NCBI RefSeq assembly: GCF_003952665.1 | Contig: NZ_CP017946.1 | Location: 4,152,501 to 4,216,500 of the forward strand | Length of the DNA: 64,000 nucleotides | Source of the DNA: Bosea sp. Tri-49 | GTDB taxonomy: Bacteria; Pseudomonadota; Alphaproteobacteria; Rhizobiales; Beijerinckiaceae | Reading direction: 5' to 3' | Part shown: piece after piece, positions 50,650 through 60,558 of the stretch | Numbering within the stretch: position 1 is the stretch's first letter | Layout: every line of letters starts with the position of its first letter | Made by a program: the position numbers and the translations under genes | Notes under the pieces: generated by a model | Seen by the model: the letters and a program-made list of their open reading frames with translations, nothing else | The model's database searches: none | Told to the model about the DNA's origin: nothing

Positions 50650-53600
50650 GCCTCGTCTCCGGCATCGCCACCGAGATCGGGCGCCGCCGACCACTCCTTG
50701 ACCCGGGCGAGCTGGTCATAGGGGCTGGCATATTTGATGTAGGCGGGGGCGCGGCGCGACAACCAGGGCTCGCGACCGGCGCGCAGCACAGCGAGATGAT
50801 CAAGCAGTTGCGCGAGATGGCGGGCGGTGACGTCGGCCTGCGCCTCGTCCTTGAACGACAGCTTCTTGTCCTTCTCCCAGCTCTTGGGATCATGGTTGAG
50901 CCTGAGATAGAGCAGCGCCTCGACCGGGCCGGGCAGGATGTCCGGGGCGAAACCGTGGCGCAAAGCGAGCTCGGCTTCCAGAGTCAATTGCGGGGCGAAG
51001 CCGAGGCGGACCTGATCATCGCTCGGAGGCGCGCCGGTCTTGAAATCGATGATGCGCAAGGCGCCCTCGCGGGTGATCTCGACGCGGTCGGCCCGGCCGG
51101 TGAGCAGGATCGAGGCGCCGTCGATCAGCGGGAACTCGGCCTGCGTGTCGCGCTCGACCGCGACGCGGGCAAGCCCGGGCCGCCGCCTTTCCTCCCAGCC
51201 GATGAAATTCTGCGCGATCAGCAGGAAGCGCGGCCACCAGAAGGCGCGCACCTCGGGCGTCTCGTCATAGGCACGGAAGAGCCGCTCGCCGATCTCGATC
51301 AGGCTGCCGAAGGCGCCGGCCGGCACCTGCTCGGGATAGGTCTCGGCGAAGCTGCCGACGATGTCGTGCAGCAGCGAGCCGCGATCGGTCGCGCCGGGGT
51401 CCTCCACCAGCTCCGGCAACGCGTCGAGCCTGAGGATCTTGCGGGCGTAGACGGCATAGGGATCGCGATAGAGCGTCTCGACCTCGGTGACGCTGAGCCG
51501 CTTCGGCTGCAGATGCGCCGCCGGATAGGGTTTTGGCCGCGCCACCGGCAGGAGATCGGCGGGTTTGCCGAGCAGCCCGGCCCAGGCTGTGAGATCGCGC
51601 CCGCGCGCCTCGGCCGCCTGCCAGGCGTCAGCCGGCGCCACCGCCTTGAGGCGCTGCCAGAAGCGCGAGGGGATGGTTTCGGCCTCGCCGGCCTTGCGGG
51701 CACGGGTCAGCGTCACCTTGCTGGCGAGCGCCGCCGCGACGAAATCATGCGCGGTCTGGCCGATGCGCCGTTCGGGCGGCGAGAGGCCGAGCTCGGCCCG
51801 CATCGGCCGGTTGATGAAGGAATCAGTCTCGGTCGCCGGCGGCCAGACGCTTTCGATCAGGCCGCCGAGCACGACATGTTCGGCTTCGAGCAGGCGGGCT
51901 TCGAGCAGGCCCCAGATCTTGACGCGGGGATGACCGGGATCGCGGCGCTGCACGACGCGCTCGCCGATCAGGCCTTCGAGAATGGCGATCCAGTCGCGGG
52001 CGCGGCCCTCGCCGGGCGCTTCAGGCAAGGCGGCATCGAGATCGTCGAAGAGCGCAGCGAGCGCCTCGCCATCCGGGCCTCGCCAGGCGAGGATCGCACC
52101 GGCCTCGTCGCCGCTCAGCTTCTCGACGGCGCGGCGGGCCTGCGCCGCGATCTCGCGCAATTCCGGCGCAGGGCCGGCCAAGGCCGCGACGAGCGGAGCG
52201 AGCGCATCTTCCAGCGCCGCCAACACCTCTTCGGCCGCGCCGACATCCTCGTCCGTCAGCTTGCGGCGCGGGCGTGGCGCATAGGTCGCCTTGCGCAGCT
52301 CCGGCATCGCCTCGAAGGCCCGGCGCAGGCCGGCGAAACCGGGACCAACGGCCTCGCCACGCCAGCAGCCGATCTCCAGCGCTGCCGCACCCTGTCGCAG
52401 GCGTACTTCTGAGAGGCCGAGCCGGCAGAGCGGATGCGCCAGCAGCGCCACGAGGCTCGCCGGCGAGAGATTGCCATCGACTGCATCCAGCGCCAGCCGG
52501 AGCAACGCGCCAGCCGGCCAGCGGCCAAGCGGCAGGCCGGCCGAATCATCGGCCTGGATGCCCCAGCGCCGGAGCTCGACCGCGACGCGCTCGGCAAGGC
52601 CGCGATCCGGCGTGATCAGGGCGGCGCGGGCGCCGGGCTCTTCCAGAGCCTCGCGCAAGGCCAAGGCTGCGACCAGCGCCTCCTCGCGCTCATCCGCGGC
52701 TTCGACGATGCGCAGCCCGTCGAGCGCTCCGGCTGCGAGGGGCGCGGCGCCGGCCCAGTCATCGGTGATCGAGGCCGGCAGCAAGGCACGGCGCAGCAGG
52801 TCACGGCGGGCTGCCAGCGTCGGCGATGGCTCGGCCAGGGCGACAACCTCGTCGCGGCTCGCGCCGATCTCGTCGAGCAGGCGATGCAGCGCCGCTTGCG
52901 GATGCGAAGGCGCCGGTTCCTGGACGATGGCGCGCCAGCCCTGCTCCGAAAGCGCCTCGTCGAGATCGGGCAGCACGACGGCGCCGTTCGGGGCGCGGGC
53001 GAGCGCGGCGAGCAGGCGGGCAGTCGCCGGCACCGTTCCGGTCGAGCCCGCCGCGATGACCGGCCCGTGGAAGTCGCCAGCGAGCAGGCGGTCACGCTCG
53101 GCTGCGAGCATGCGGTTGCGGAACTCGGCCGGATCGCATTCGCCGCGCTGCTCCAGGATCGCCGGCCAGGCTTCGGCGATGATGCCGAGGAAGCGGGCGT
53201 TGAACTGCCAGATCTCGTCGAAGCGGGCGGCGTCCAGCCCCTTCAATCGCGCCGGCGAGACGCCTTCGGTCTGCAACTGGTCGAGCAGATGGGCGAGGTC
53301 GCCGGCGAGCCCCCAGGCCTCGGCCAAGGTCGCCGGCATCAGCGAAGGCTCGGCCGGATCGAGCTTGAGGTGCTGCCGGTTGGCGGTGCGGCCCCAGGCC
53401 GAGATCAGCGTCGTCAGGATGAAGCGGCGGCGTAAGGGGTCGATCGGAGCGGTCCGCTCCAGTGCCAAAGCATCGCTGGCGCCGGTGATCAGCGCCGTCT
53501 CGGCCTCATCGACATCCCCCAACGGTACGATCCGCGGCAGCAGCAGCGGCCGGCCGCCGAGCTTTTCCGAAAGGACCGCCGAGAAGGCGCGCGCGGCGCG

Positions 53601-53750
53601 GCGCGTCGGCAGATAGAGCGTGGTGCGCGAAAGCGCCGTGGGATCGCCAGGATCGAACGCTTTGCCAAAGCGACCTGCGATCAGCGCCTGTGCGAGCACG
53701 GAGAGGAAGGGCGCGCCGGCCGGGATGCTGAACAGGTTGAGCCCGGCCAT
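50646..53750 (-). CDS. addB: Double-strand break repair protein AddB
   Basis: Partner subunit of AddA (1034 aa), alphaproteobacterial TIGR02786 type. An inactivated helicase-like N-terminal region (MAGLNLFSIPAGAPFLSVLA, then TTLYLPTRRAARAF) is followed by a C-terminal RecB-like nuclease with RADRVEITREGALRIIDFKTG. It lies 7 bases after the nucleotidyltransferase gene and overlaps addA by four bases. The alphaproteobacterial form lacks the iron-sulphur cysteine set of Bacillus AddB, and I see none here. Confidence 0.93.
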   Translation of the reverse strand: MAGLNLFSIPAGAPFLSVLAQALIAGRFGKAFDPGDPTALSRTTLYLPTRRAARAFSAVLSEKLGGRPLLLPRIVPLGDVDEAETALITGASDALALERTAPIDPLRRRFILTTLISAWGRTANRQHLKLDPAEPSLMPATLAEAWGLAGDLAHLLDQLQTEGVSPARLKGLDAARFDEIWQFNARFLGIIAEAWPAILEQRGECDPAEFRNRMLAAERDRLLAGDFHGPVIAAGSTGTVPATARLLAALARAPNGAVVLPDLDEALSEQGWRAIVQEPAPSHPQAALHRLLDEIGASRDEVVALAEPSPTLAARRDLLRRALLPASITDDWAGAAPLAAGALDGLRIVEAADEREEALVAALALREALEEPGARAALITPDRGLAERVAVELRRWGIQADDSAGLPLGRWPAGALLRLALDAVDGNLSPASLVALLAHPLCRLGLSEVRLRQGAAALEIGCWRGEAVGPGFAGLRRAFEAMPELRKATYAPRPRRKLTDEDVGAAEEVLAALEDALAPLVAALAGPAPELREIAAQARRAVEKLSGDEAGAILAWRGPDGEALAALFDDLDAALPEAPGEGRARDWIAILEGLIGERVVQRRDPGHPRVKIWGLLEARLLEAEHVVLGGLIESVWPPATETDSFINRPMRAELGLSPPERRIGQTAHDFVAAALASKVTLTRARKAGEAETIPSRFWQRLKAVAPADAWQAAEARGRDLTAWAGLLGKPADLLPVARPKPYPAAHLQPKRLSVTEVETLYRDPYAVYARKILRLDALPELVEDPGATDRGSLLHDIVGSFAETYPEQVPAGAFGSLIEIGERLFRAYDETPEVRAFWWPRFLLIAQNFIGWEERRRPGLARVAVERDTQAEFPLIDGASILLTGRADRVEITREGALRIIDFKTGAPPSDDQVRLGFAPQLTLEAELALRHGFAPDILPGPVEALLYLRLNHDPKSWEKDKKLSFKDEAQADVTARHLAQLLDHLAVLRAGREPWLSRRAPAYIKYASPYDQLARVKEWSAAPDLGGDAGDEA

Positions 53751-53757
53751 CGTGGCC

Positions 53758-54492
53758 TCAACTCGCCTGATGGGCGGCGTAGGCCTGCTCCGCCAACGGG
53801 ATCGCCTCGGGCGTGCCGACATGCAGCCAGCGCCCGTCGAGCAGATGGCCGAAAAGGGTTCCTGCGGCGATGCAGCGGTCGAACAGCAGGTTGAGCGAGA
53901 ACGGCCCGTCAGGCGTATCGGTGAAGAGCTCCGGCTTGATGATCGCGACACCGGCATAGACGTAAGGCGCGCTCAAAGCCTTTCCGCGCCGCGTCAGCCG
54001 GCCAGCCTCGTCGCGGAAGAAATCGCCGGCGCCGTCGAAGCCGACGCTTGTCTCGCGCTCGGCGAGCAGCAGCAGCATGTCCATGCGCCCGGCATCCCAG
54101 GCAGCTGCCATGGCGGACATGTTCGACGCGCCGCGCTCGCTCCAGAGTGAATCGGAATTGACGTGAAAGAAGGGCTCGTCGCCAAGCAGCGGCAGCGCCT
54201 TCTTCACGCCGCCGCCGGTTTCGAGCAGCACGTCGCGCTCGTCGGAGATGGTAATGCGCGGGCTGGTACGCCCGGCGACGCGCACCTCGATCTGTTCGGC
54301 GAGATAGTGGACATTGACCACGGCGTCCTCGACCCCGGCCTCAGCCAGCCGGTCGAGCGCATGGTCGAGCATGGTCTTGCCGGCGATCACGACCAGCGGC
54401 TTCGGCATCGTGTCGGTGATCGGGCGCATGCGCTTGCCGAGCCCGGCAGCGAGCACCATGGCCCGGCGGATCGGCGGCGAATTGGTCTGCAT
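53758..54492 (-). CDS. MurU-like nucleotidyltransferase
   Basis: A sugar-1-phosphate nucleotidyltransferase (244 aa) with the signature AMVLAAGLGKRMRPITDTMPKPLV and the metal-binding HVNSDSLW. In alphaproteobacteria this gene is usually next to tsaE and an AmgK-type kinase, upstream of addB, and acts as MurU (MurNAc-1-P uridylyltransferase) in cell-wall recycling. Here tsaE and amgK are not adjacent, so the substrate is inferred. The start is ATG 54492. Confidence 0.82.
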   Translation of the reverse strand: MQTNSPPIRRAMVLAAGLGKRMRPITDTMPKPLVVIAGKTMLDHALDRLAEAGVEDAVVNVHYLAEQIEVRVAGRTSPRITISDERDVLLETGGGVKKALPLLGDEPFFHVNSDSLWSERGASNMSAMAAAWDAGRMDMLLLLAERETSVGFDGAGDFFRDEAGRLTRRGKALSAPYVYAGVAIIKPELFTDTPDGPFSLNLLFDRCIAAGTLFGHLLDGRWLHVGTPEAIPLAEQAYAAHQAS

Positions 54493-54568
54493 GACGTGAA
54501 CGAATCTCCCGCCGGCCATAGCAGCCTATCAGCCATGGCCGGCGCGATTGCTCAAGTGCGGCAACAGC

Positions 54569-55234
54569 TCAGAGGAAGCTGGCGATCTCCTCCAGCGGCT
54601 TCTTGCCGATCGCCGGGACGACGCAGCCCTCGGCGGGATAGCCGACGACCAGCAGGATCAGCGCCTTCTCATTGTCCGGCCGGCCGCAGAGCTCGTTGAG
54701 GAAGTTCATCGGCGCCGGCGTATGGGTCAGCGTCGCCAGGCCCGCCTGATGCAGCGAGGCGATCAGGAAGCCGGCGGCGATGCCGACCGACTCAGGCACA
54801 TAATAGTGCTTCACCTTTCGCCCTTCGGCGTCATAGCCCCAGCGCTGGGCGAAGATCGCGATCAGCCAGGGCGCGGTATCGAGGAAGGGCTTGTGGTCGT
54901 CGGTGCCGAGATGGGCGAGGGCACCGAGCCATTCCTCCCCGGCGCGGCCGGCATAGAATTCACGCTCTTCTTCTTCCGCCCCCTCGCGAATCTTCTTCTT
55001 CAGCTCGGGATCGGAGATGCAGACGAAGGTCCAGGGCTGCTGATTGGCGCCTGATGGTGCTGTGCCGGCGGTCGCGACCGCCGCCTCGATCACCTCGCGC
55101 GGCACCGGCCTGTCGGAATAATCGCGCACCGTGCGGCGCTTCCTCATCGTCTCCAGGAACTTGAGCGCCTGTGCCTTCATCTCCTCCTCGGGCAGGCCCT
55201 GGAAGGTGAGCGGCATGGTGACGTAGGCGTTCAT
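54569..55234 (-). CDS. Nitroreductase family protein (221 aa)
   Basis: An FMN-dependent oxidoreductase. The FMN-binding segment [20 protein letters not shown] is followed by [19 protein letters not shown] and, late, [20 protein letters not shown]; this set and the longer middle place it near the iodotyrosine-deiodinase-like branch. The electron acceptor is unknown. The start [13 protein letters not shown] is at ATG 55234 with AGGAGG upstream. Confidence 0.9.
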   Translation of the reverse strand: MNAYVTMPLTFQGLPEEEMKAQALKFLETMRKRRTVRDYSDRPVPREVIEAAVATAGTAPSGANQQPWTFVCISDPELKKKIREGAEEEEREFYAGRAGEEWLGALAHLGTDDHKPFLDTAPWLIAIFAQRWGYDAEGRKVKHYYVPESVGIAAGFLIASLHQAGLATLTHTPAPMNFLNELCGRPDNEKALILLVVGYPAEGCVVPAIGKKPLEEIASFL

Positions 55235-55315
55235 CGATTTCCTCCTGACAGCTTCTTGCGGGCACTGCTGCTTGCACAATAGACCATCCCGGTTTGCCGC
55301 CCTATGGTCCCGCCC

Positions 55316-58300
55316 ATGACGAACCCGGCCTCACAGCTCAAGCCCGGCGACCACCTCTTCCTGGTCGATGGCTCGAACTTCATCTTCCGCGCCTATTTCC
55401 AGTCGATCAACCAGGACCGGAAATACAATGCCCGCTCGGACGGGCTGCCCTCGGGCGCGGTCCGATTGTTCGCGACAAAACTGTTCCAGTTCGTGCGCGA
55501 AGGCGTGCTCGGGGTGAAGCCAACTCATCTCGCCATCGTCTTCGACAAGAGCGAGAACTCCTTCCGCAAGGAGATCTATCCGGCCTATAAGGGCAACCGC
55601 TCCGATCCGCCGCCGGATCTGATCCCGCAATTCCCGCTGATGCGTGATGCCGTGCGTGCCTTCGGGCTGATTCCGGTCGAGCAGGACGTCTACGAGGCCG
55701 ACGACCTGATCGCGACCTACGCCAGGCAGGCGCGCGAGGCCGGCGCCGACGTGCTGATCGTCTCGGCCGACAAGGACCTGATGCAGCTCGTGCGGCCGGG
55801 CGTCGCCATGTACGACCCAGCCTCCGGCGACGCCAAGAAGGGCGTCGGATTCCGGCCGGAGCGACGGATCGGCGAGCCCGAGGTCGTCGAGTATTTCGGC
55901 GTCACGCCGGACAAGGTCACCGACGTCCAGGCGCTGGCCGGCGACGCCACCGACAATGTCCCGGGCGCGCCCGGCATCGGCATCAAGACGGCGGCGCAAC
56001 TGATCGGCGAATATGGCGACCTCGAAACGCTGCTGGCCCGCGCCGGCGAGATCAAGCAGCCCAAGCGCCGGGAGACGTTGACCAATCCCGAGGTGATCGA
56101 GAAGGTCCGCATCTCGCACAAGCTGGTCACGCTGGTCGAGGATGTCGTGGTCGAGACGCCGCTCGGTGAGCTCACCCTGAACCAGCCTGATCCGGCCAAG
56201 CTCATCGCCTTCCTCAAGGCGATGGAATTCACCACCATCACCAAGCGCGCGGCCGAGGCCTATGAGGCCGATGTCTCGGCGATCGACGCCGATCCCGACC
56301 TCGCCCCAGGCGGCGCCCGCGCCGCTGCTCTCAAGGCGCTCTATGCCGAGACCGATGTGCCGGTCGCTGCGACGAGCGAGACCGCAACCGCCGCTCCCGC
56401 CGCGAACGGCGCCGCGCCGGCGACATCTCCTGCAGCCGATGGCTGGCTGCGGCCGGCCGATCTCGCCGCAGCGCGCAAGGACGCGGCGCTGGCAGTCAAG
56501 ATCGACCACGCGGCTTACGAGTGCGTGCGCACGGTTGCCGATCTCGCCCGCTGGATCGGCTGGGCCTATGAGGCCGGCTTCGTCGCGCTCGACACCGAGA
56601 CCAACTCGCTCGACGTGATGCAGGCCGACCTGATCGGCATCTCGCTCGCGGTCGCGCCGGGCAAGGCCTGCTATATCCCGCTGCAGCATCGCGCCGGCGA
56701 CGGCCTTTTCGATTCAGGCCTGCTCGAAGGCCAGATCCCGCTCGACCAGGCATTGACCGAGCTGAAGCCGCTGCTCGTCGATCCCGGCGTGCTCAAGATC
56801 GGGCAGAACCTCAAATACGACATCGCCGTCTTCAACCGGCACGGGGTCGAGGTCGGCCCCATCGACGACACCATGCTGATCTCCTACGCCCTCGACGCCG
56901 GCAATGGCGGACAGGGCATGGACCGGCTCTCCGAGGTCCATCTCGGCCATAAGCCGATCGCGTATTCGGAGGTCGCAGGCACCGGCAAGAGCCAGGTCAC
57001 CTTCGACAAGGTGCCGCTCGACAAGGCGACCGCCTATGCGGCCGAAGACGCCGACGTCACGCTACGGCTCTGGCTGGCGCTGAAGCCGCGGCTGGTGCCC
57101 GAGCGCAAGACCACGGTCTACGAGACGATGGAGCGCCCGCTCGTGCCGGTTCTGGTGCGGATGGAGCGGCGCGGCATCTCGATCGACCGGCAGATACTGT
57201 CGCGACTTTCGGGCGAATTCGCCCAGTCGCTGGCGCGGCTGGAGGACGAGATCCACACGCTCGCCGGCGAGAAGTTCACCATCGGCAGCCCCAAGCAGCT
57301 TGGCGACATCCTGTTCGGCAAGATGGGCCTGCCCGGCGCCAAGAAGACCGCGACCGGGCAATGGGCGACCGGCGCAGGCGTGCTCGAAGACCTCGCCGAG
57401 CAGGGCAACGAACTGCCCGCGCGCATCCTCGACTGGCGCCAGCTCGCCAAGCTGAAATCGACCTACACCGACTCGCTGCCGACCTATGTGAACCCGCAGA
57501 CCCACCGGGTCCATACGTCTTACGCCTTGGCTGCGACCACCACCGGCCGGCTCTCCTCCTCCGACCCCAACCTGCAGAACATCCCGATCCGCACCGAGGC
57601 CGGCCGCAAGATCAGGACCGCCTTCGTCGCCGAGAAGGGCCACAAGCTGGTCTCGGCCGACTACAGCCAGATCGAGCTGCGCATTCTCGCGCACATGGCC
57701 GACATTCCGCAGCTGCGGCAGGCCTTCGCCGATGGCGTCGACATCCATGCGATGACGGCCTCCGAGATGTTCGGCGTGCCGGTCGCGGGCATGCCGAGCG
57801 AGGTGCGCCGGCGTGCCAAAGCGATCAATTTCGGCATCATCTACGGCATCTCGGCCTTCGGCCTCGCCAACCAGCTCGGCATATCCCGCGAGGAGGCCAG
57901 CGCCTATATCCGCAAATATTTCGAGCGCTTCCCCGGCATCCGCGACTATATGGACCAGGCTCGCACCACCGTGCGCGCCAAGGGCGCGGTCGAGACGATC
58001 TTCGGCCGCGTCTGCCATTTCCCGGCGGTCGCCTCGAAGAACCCGTCCGAGCGGGCCTTCGTCGAGCGCCAGGCGATCAACGCGCCGATCCAGGGCTCGG
58101 CCTCCGATATCATCCGCCGTGCCATGATCCGCATGGAGGATGCGCTCGCCGCAGCCAAGCTCGACGCACGCATGCTGCTGCAGGTGCATGACGAACTGGT
58201 CTTCGAAGTGCCGGAGGGCCAGGTGGAGGCGGTGCTCCCGGTGATCCGCAAGGTCATGGTCGAGGCGCCGCAGCCGGCCGTGCAGCTCAAAGTGCCGCTG

Positions 58301-58345
58301 GTCGTCGATGCACGCGCCGCCGACAACTGGGACGAGGCGCACTGA
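55316..58345 (+). CDS. polA: DNA polymerase I
   Basis: Full-length Pol I (1009 aa). The N-terminal 5'-3' exonuclease (residues ~1-300) has [11 protein letters not shown] and [10 protein letters not shown]. The middle proofreading domain keeps the catalytic DTE (Asp426, Glu428), so 3'-5' exonuclease should be active. The polymerase domain has [13 protein letters not shown] (Asp782) and [11 protein letters not shown] (Asp959). A Pro/Ala linker of ~50 residues separates the first two domains. It completes Okazaki fragments and fills repair gaps. ATG 55316 is preferred to GTG 55304. Confidence 0.97.
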   Translation: MTNPASQLKPGDHLFLVDGSNFIFRAYFQSINQDRKYNARSDGLPSGAVRLFATKLFQFVREGVLGVKPTHLAIVFDKSENSFRKEIYPAYKGNRSDPPPDLIPQFPLMRDAVRAFGLIPVEQDVYEADDLIATYARQAREAGADVLIVSADKDLMQLVRPGVAMYDPASGDAKKGVGFRPERRIGEPEVVEYFGVTPDKVTDVQALAGDATDNVPGAPGIGIKTAAQLIGEYGDLETLLARAGEIKQPKRRETLTNPEVIEKVRISHKLVTLVEDVVVETPLGELTLNQPDPAKLIAFLKAMEFTTITKRAAEAYEADVSAIDADPDLAPGGARAAALKALYAETDVPVAATSETATAAPAANGAAPATSPAADGWLRPADLAAARKDAALAVKIDHAAYECVRTVADLARWIGWAYEAGFVALDTETNSLDVMQADLIGISLAVAPGKACYIPLQHRAGDGLFDSGLLEGQIPLDQALTELKPLLVDPGVLKIGQNLKYDIAVFNRHGVEVGPIDDTMLISYALDAGNGGQGMDRLSEVHLGHKPIAYSEVAGTGKSQVTFDKVPLDKATAYAAEDADVTLRLWLALKPRLVPERKTTVYETMERPLVPVLVRMERRGISIDRQILSRLSGEFAQSLARLEDEIHTLAGEKFTIGSPKQLGDILFGKMGLPGAKKTATGQWATGAGVLEDLAEQGNELPARILDWRQLAKLKSTYTDSLPTYVNPQTHRVHTSYALAATTTGRLSSSDPNLQNIPIRTEAGRKIRTAFVAEKGHKLVSADYSQIELRILAHMADIPQLRQAFADGVDIHAMTASEMFGVPVAGMPSEVRRRAKAINFGIIYGISAFGLANQLGISREEASAYIRKYFERFPGIRDYMDQARTTVRAKGAVETIFGRVCHFPAVASKNPSERAFVERQAINAPIQGSASDIIRRAMIRMEDALAAAKLDARMLLQVHDELVFEVPEGQVEAVLPVIRKVMVEAPQPAVQLKVPLVVDARAADNWDEAH

Positions 58346-58431
58346 GAGCAGCAGCCCGAACCTCGGAACCTTCGCCGCAACCGCCGCGTTGAGCAGGCGA
58401 AGTGCGCCGGGGGGCGCAATTTGCGCACTGG

Positions 58432-59613
58432 ATGGTCACAATGCTCAACGCCTCGGCCTGGAGACCCTTTCCTCGCTATATGGCGGAACCGGAGGACGAT
58501 ACGCCCTCCAGCGAGATCACGCCCCAGGACCATGACCTCATTGTCCGCTACGCGATCGTCGGCATCTTCGTCATTCTCGCCACCGCCTCGCTCTACCTGA
58601 CCCGGGTCATCGCGCTGCCGATAACCGCGGGCGTGATCTTCGGCCTGGTGCTCGGCCCCCCGGTCGACGCGATGGTGCGACGCGGCGTGCCGCAGCACCT
58701 TGCCGCGGCGTTGGTGGTTCTGCTCGGAATGCTCCTACTGCTGCTGCTCATCGGCACGCTGACCGTCCCGATCGCCGCCTGGAGCGATCAGTTCCCGAAG
58801 ATGGTAGCCGCGCTGAAGTTTAAGCTCGTCGGCGTGCTCGCCTTCATGGAGGACTTCAAGAAATTCGCCGAGAATTTCTCCACCAGCGACGGGGCCAAGG
58901 TCAGTGTCTCCGACGGCAATCCGCTGGTTTCGATCGCGGTCTCCTCGACCGCGGCCGCGGGCGGGATCCTGATTTTCGTCGCGACAGTCTATTTCTGGCT
59001 GGCGACGCGGCGCCATCTCAAGGCCCGTGTACTCAGGCTCTGCTTCGGACGCGGCGCACGTCGATCGGCAGGATCCTTCTTCGAGGAGATCGAGATCCGC
59101 ACCGCCCGCTATTTCGGCCTGGTAACGCTGATCAATCTCGGCATGGGCGTGATCTCGATGGCGATCGCCTGGGCCGCCGGCCTTCCCTATCCGGTGTTCT
59201 GGGGGGCGCTAGCCTTCTTCCTCAACTATCTCGCCTTTATCGGGCCGATCATGGTCACGGTCGCGTTCTTCGCCGCCGGCCTGCTGTCACCATCCTCGCT
59301 GCTCGTCGCAGCCTGGCCGGCGATAGCCTACTTCATCGTGCACCTGATCGAAGGCAATGCGGTGACACCCGTTTTCGTCGGCCGGCGGCTGACGATCTCG
59401 CCCTTCCTCGTCTTCATCTCCTTCATCTTCTGGCTCTGGCTGTGGGGACCGATTGGCGCGGTGCTCTCGACGCCGATCTTGCTGGTCGGCCTCCTCGCCC
59501 GAGAGGAGATCGCCAACTACCGAAAAGCGCAGCAGGACGCCGAGCAAGCCGAAAGCGGGACAGCGCCCGGCACTTCGGCCGCTGCCGGAACTGCTCCGGC
59601 ACTGGCGCGTTGA
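58432..59613 (+). CDS. AI-2E family transporter (PerM/YhhT-like permease)
   Basis: A membrane protein of ~390 aa with two N-terminal spans (IVGIFVILATASLYLTRVIA, ITAGVIFGLVLGP), a cytosolic stretch, and a C-terminal block of spans containing LPYPVFWGALAFFLNYLAFI and the conserved EGNAVTPVFVGRRLTISPF, the AI-2E signature. Members export diverse small molecules or ions. Starts at 58432, 58441 and 58480 are all possible; none has a strong ribosome site. Confidence 0.85.
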   Translation: MVTMLNASAWRPFPRYMAEPEDDTPSSEITPQDHDLIVRYAIVGIFVILATASLYLTRVIALPITAGVIFGLVLGPPVDAMVRRGVPQHLAAALVVLLGMLLLLLLIGTLTVPIAAWSDQFPKMVAALKFKLVGVLAFMEDFKKFAENFSTSDGAKVSVSDGNPLVSIAVSSTAAAGGILIFVATVYFWLATRRHLKARVLRLCFGRGARRSAGSFFEEIEIRTARYFGLVTLINLGMGVISMAIAWAAGLPYPVFWGALAFFLNYLAFIGPIMVTVAFFAAGLLSPSSLLVAAWPAIAYFIVHLIEGNAVTPVFVGRRLTISPFLVFISFIFWLWLWGPIGAVLSTPILLVGLLAREEIANYRKAQQDAEQAESGTAPGTSAAAGTAPALAR

Positions 59614-59674
59614 GCTTTGCGCCATGCCATTGCACATGGCATCGTCGCCATTCCAACACCAAAGGAGCCGTTTG

Positions 59675-60037
59675 ATGGCCGCCACCAGCACCACTGCGAA
59701 GCGACAGGCCGCGGCCTCGGTCAAACGCGCCAAGGACGAGGTGACCGACGCCGCCTCCGACATGACGCAGCGCGCCCGCCGCGCCGGCCGTCGCGTGCAG
59801 GACGAGGCCGAGGAAATCGAGGCCAGCCTGACGCGAGGAGCCGAAGACCTTGCCGCTACGGTCAGTAGCAAGCTGAAATCTGTCGGCGTCGACACCGACC
59901 GTATGGTCGAAATCGCCCGCGAGCAGGCTGGCGACCTCGAAGAGCTGATCATCCGCGAGATCCGCGAGCGGCCCTTGCGGGCGCTCGGCCTGGCGGCGGC
60001 GGTCGGGCTGTTCGTCGGCTTCCTCTCGGCGCGCTAA
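59675..60037 (+). CDS. DUF883 (ElaB/YqjD-like) protein, core copy
   Basis: A 120-aa protein with a charged helical body and the C-terminal anchor RERPLRALGLAAAVGLFVGF, typical of ribosome-tethering DUF883 proteins. It has an AAAGGAG site eight bases before ATG 59675. Together with the next gene it parallels the island pair at 12656-13336; shared blocks are GVDTD(R/V)M, (I/V)RxRPLRALG and FVGFLSAR / VFGFWAAK. Confidence 0.88.
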   Translation: MAATSTTAKRQAAASVKRAKDEVTDAASDMTQRARRAGRRVQDEAEEIEASLTRGAEDLAATVSSKLKSVGVDTDRMVEIAREQAGDLEELIIREIRERPLRALGLAAAVGLFVGFLSAR

Positions 60038-60041
60038 GACC

Positions 60042-60458
60042 ATGCTGGGGGGGCTGACCGGCCTGGTCACGCGCGAGATCGGTGGCGCCGTGCGCCGCAA
60101 CGTCACGGTCATCGTGCTCTATCTGCTGGCCGGGGTGCTGGTGACTGCTGCCGTCGGCTACGCGCTTGATGCGCTGCACACGGTGCTGACGCTGCATTAC
60201 GGCGCCATCATCGCCAGCCTGTCGATCGCCGGCGGCCTGCTCGCTGCCGCACTGCTTGCCCTCGGCATCGCGCTCTATGTGAAGAACCGGCCGCGCCCGG
60301 ATCGGCGTCTGGCCGCCGCGGTAGCCGCCGCCCCGATCGCGGCATCGCTGGTCGGTAGTCGCAAGCTCGGTTGGCGGACCGGGCTCGTCGGCGGCGTCGT
60401 CCTGCTCGGACTCATTCTGGGGAGACAGTTCGCACAGGGCGACGACACTGAAAAATAA
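60042..60458 (+). CDS. Phage-holin-III-like membrane protein, core copy
   Basis: Four bases after the DUF883 gene. Two strong spans (VTVIVLYLLAGVLVTAAVGYAL and IIASLSIAGGLLAAALLALGIAL) and a third near the C-terminus (GLVGGVVLLGLILG). It matches the small envelope proteins usually encoded beside DUF883 and aligns with the island protein at 12656-13096. Confidence 0.82.
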   Translation: MLGGLTGLVTREIGGAVRRNVTVIVLYLLAGVLVTAAVGYALDALHTVLTLHYGAIIASLSIAGGLLAAALLALGIALYVKNRPRPDRRLAAAVAAAPIAASLVGSRKLGWRTGLVGGVVLLGLILGRQFAQGDDTEK

Positions 60459-60558
60459 GGCGTATCGCTCCTGAAACGGCGGCCTTTGCAGGGACGCCTT
60501 TCGGTGATGTGTCTTTTTACCTTTGGCGATCCGTCATCAGCGTCTATTCAAGGCATTG

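Noticed and set aside
47677..52412. Large plus-strand open frames of 766 and 538 aa
   Set aside because: Antisense to addA and addB, which have complete motifs; the frames have no domains and arise from GC-rich codon use.
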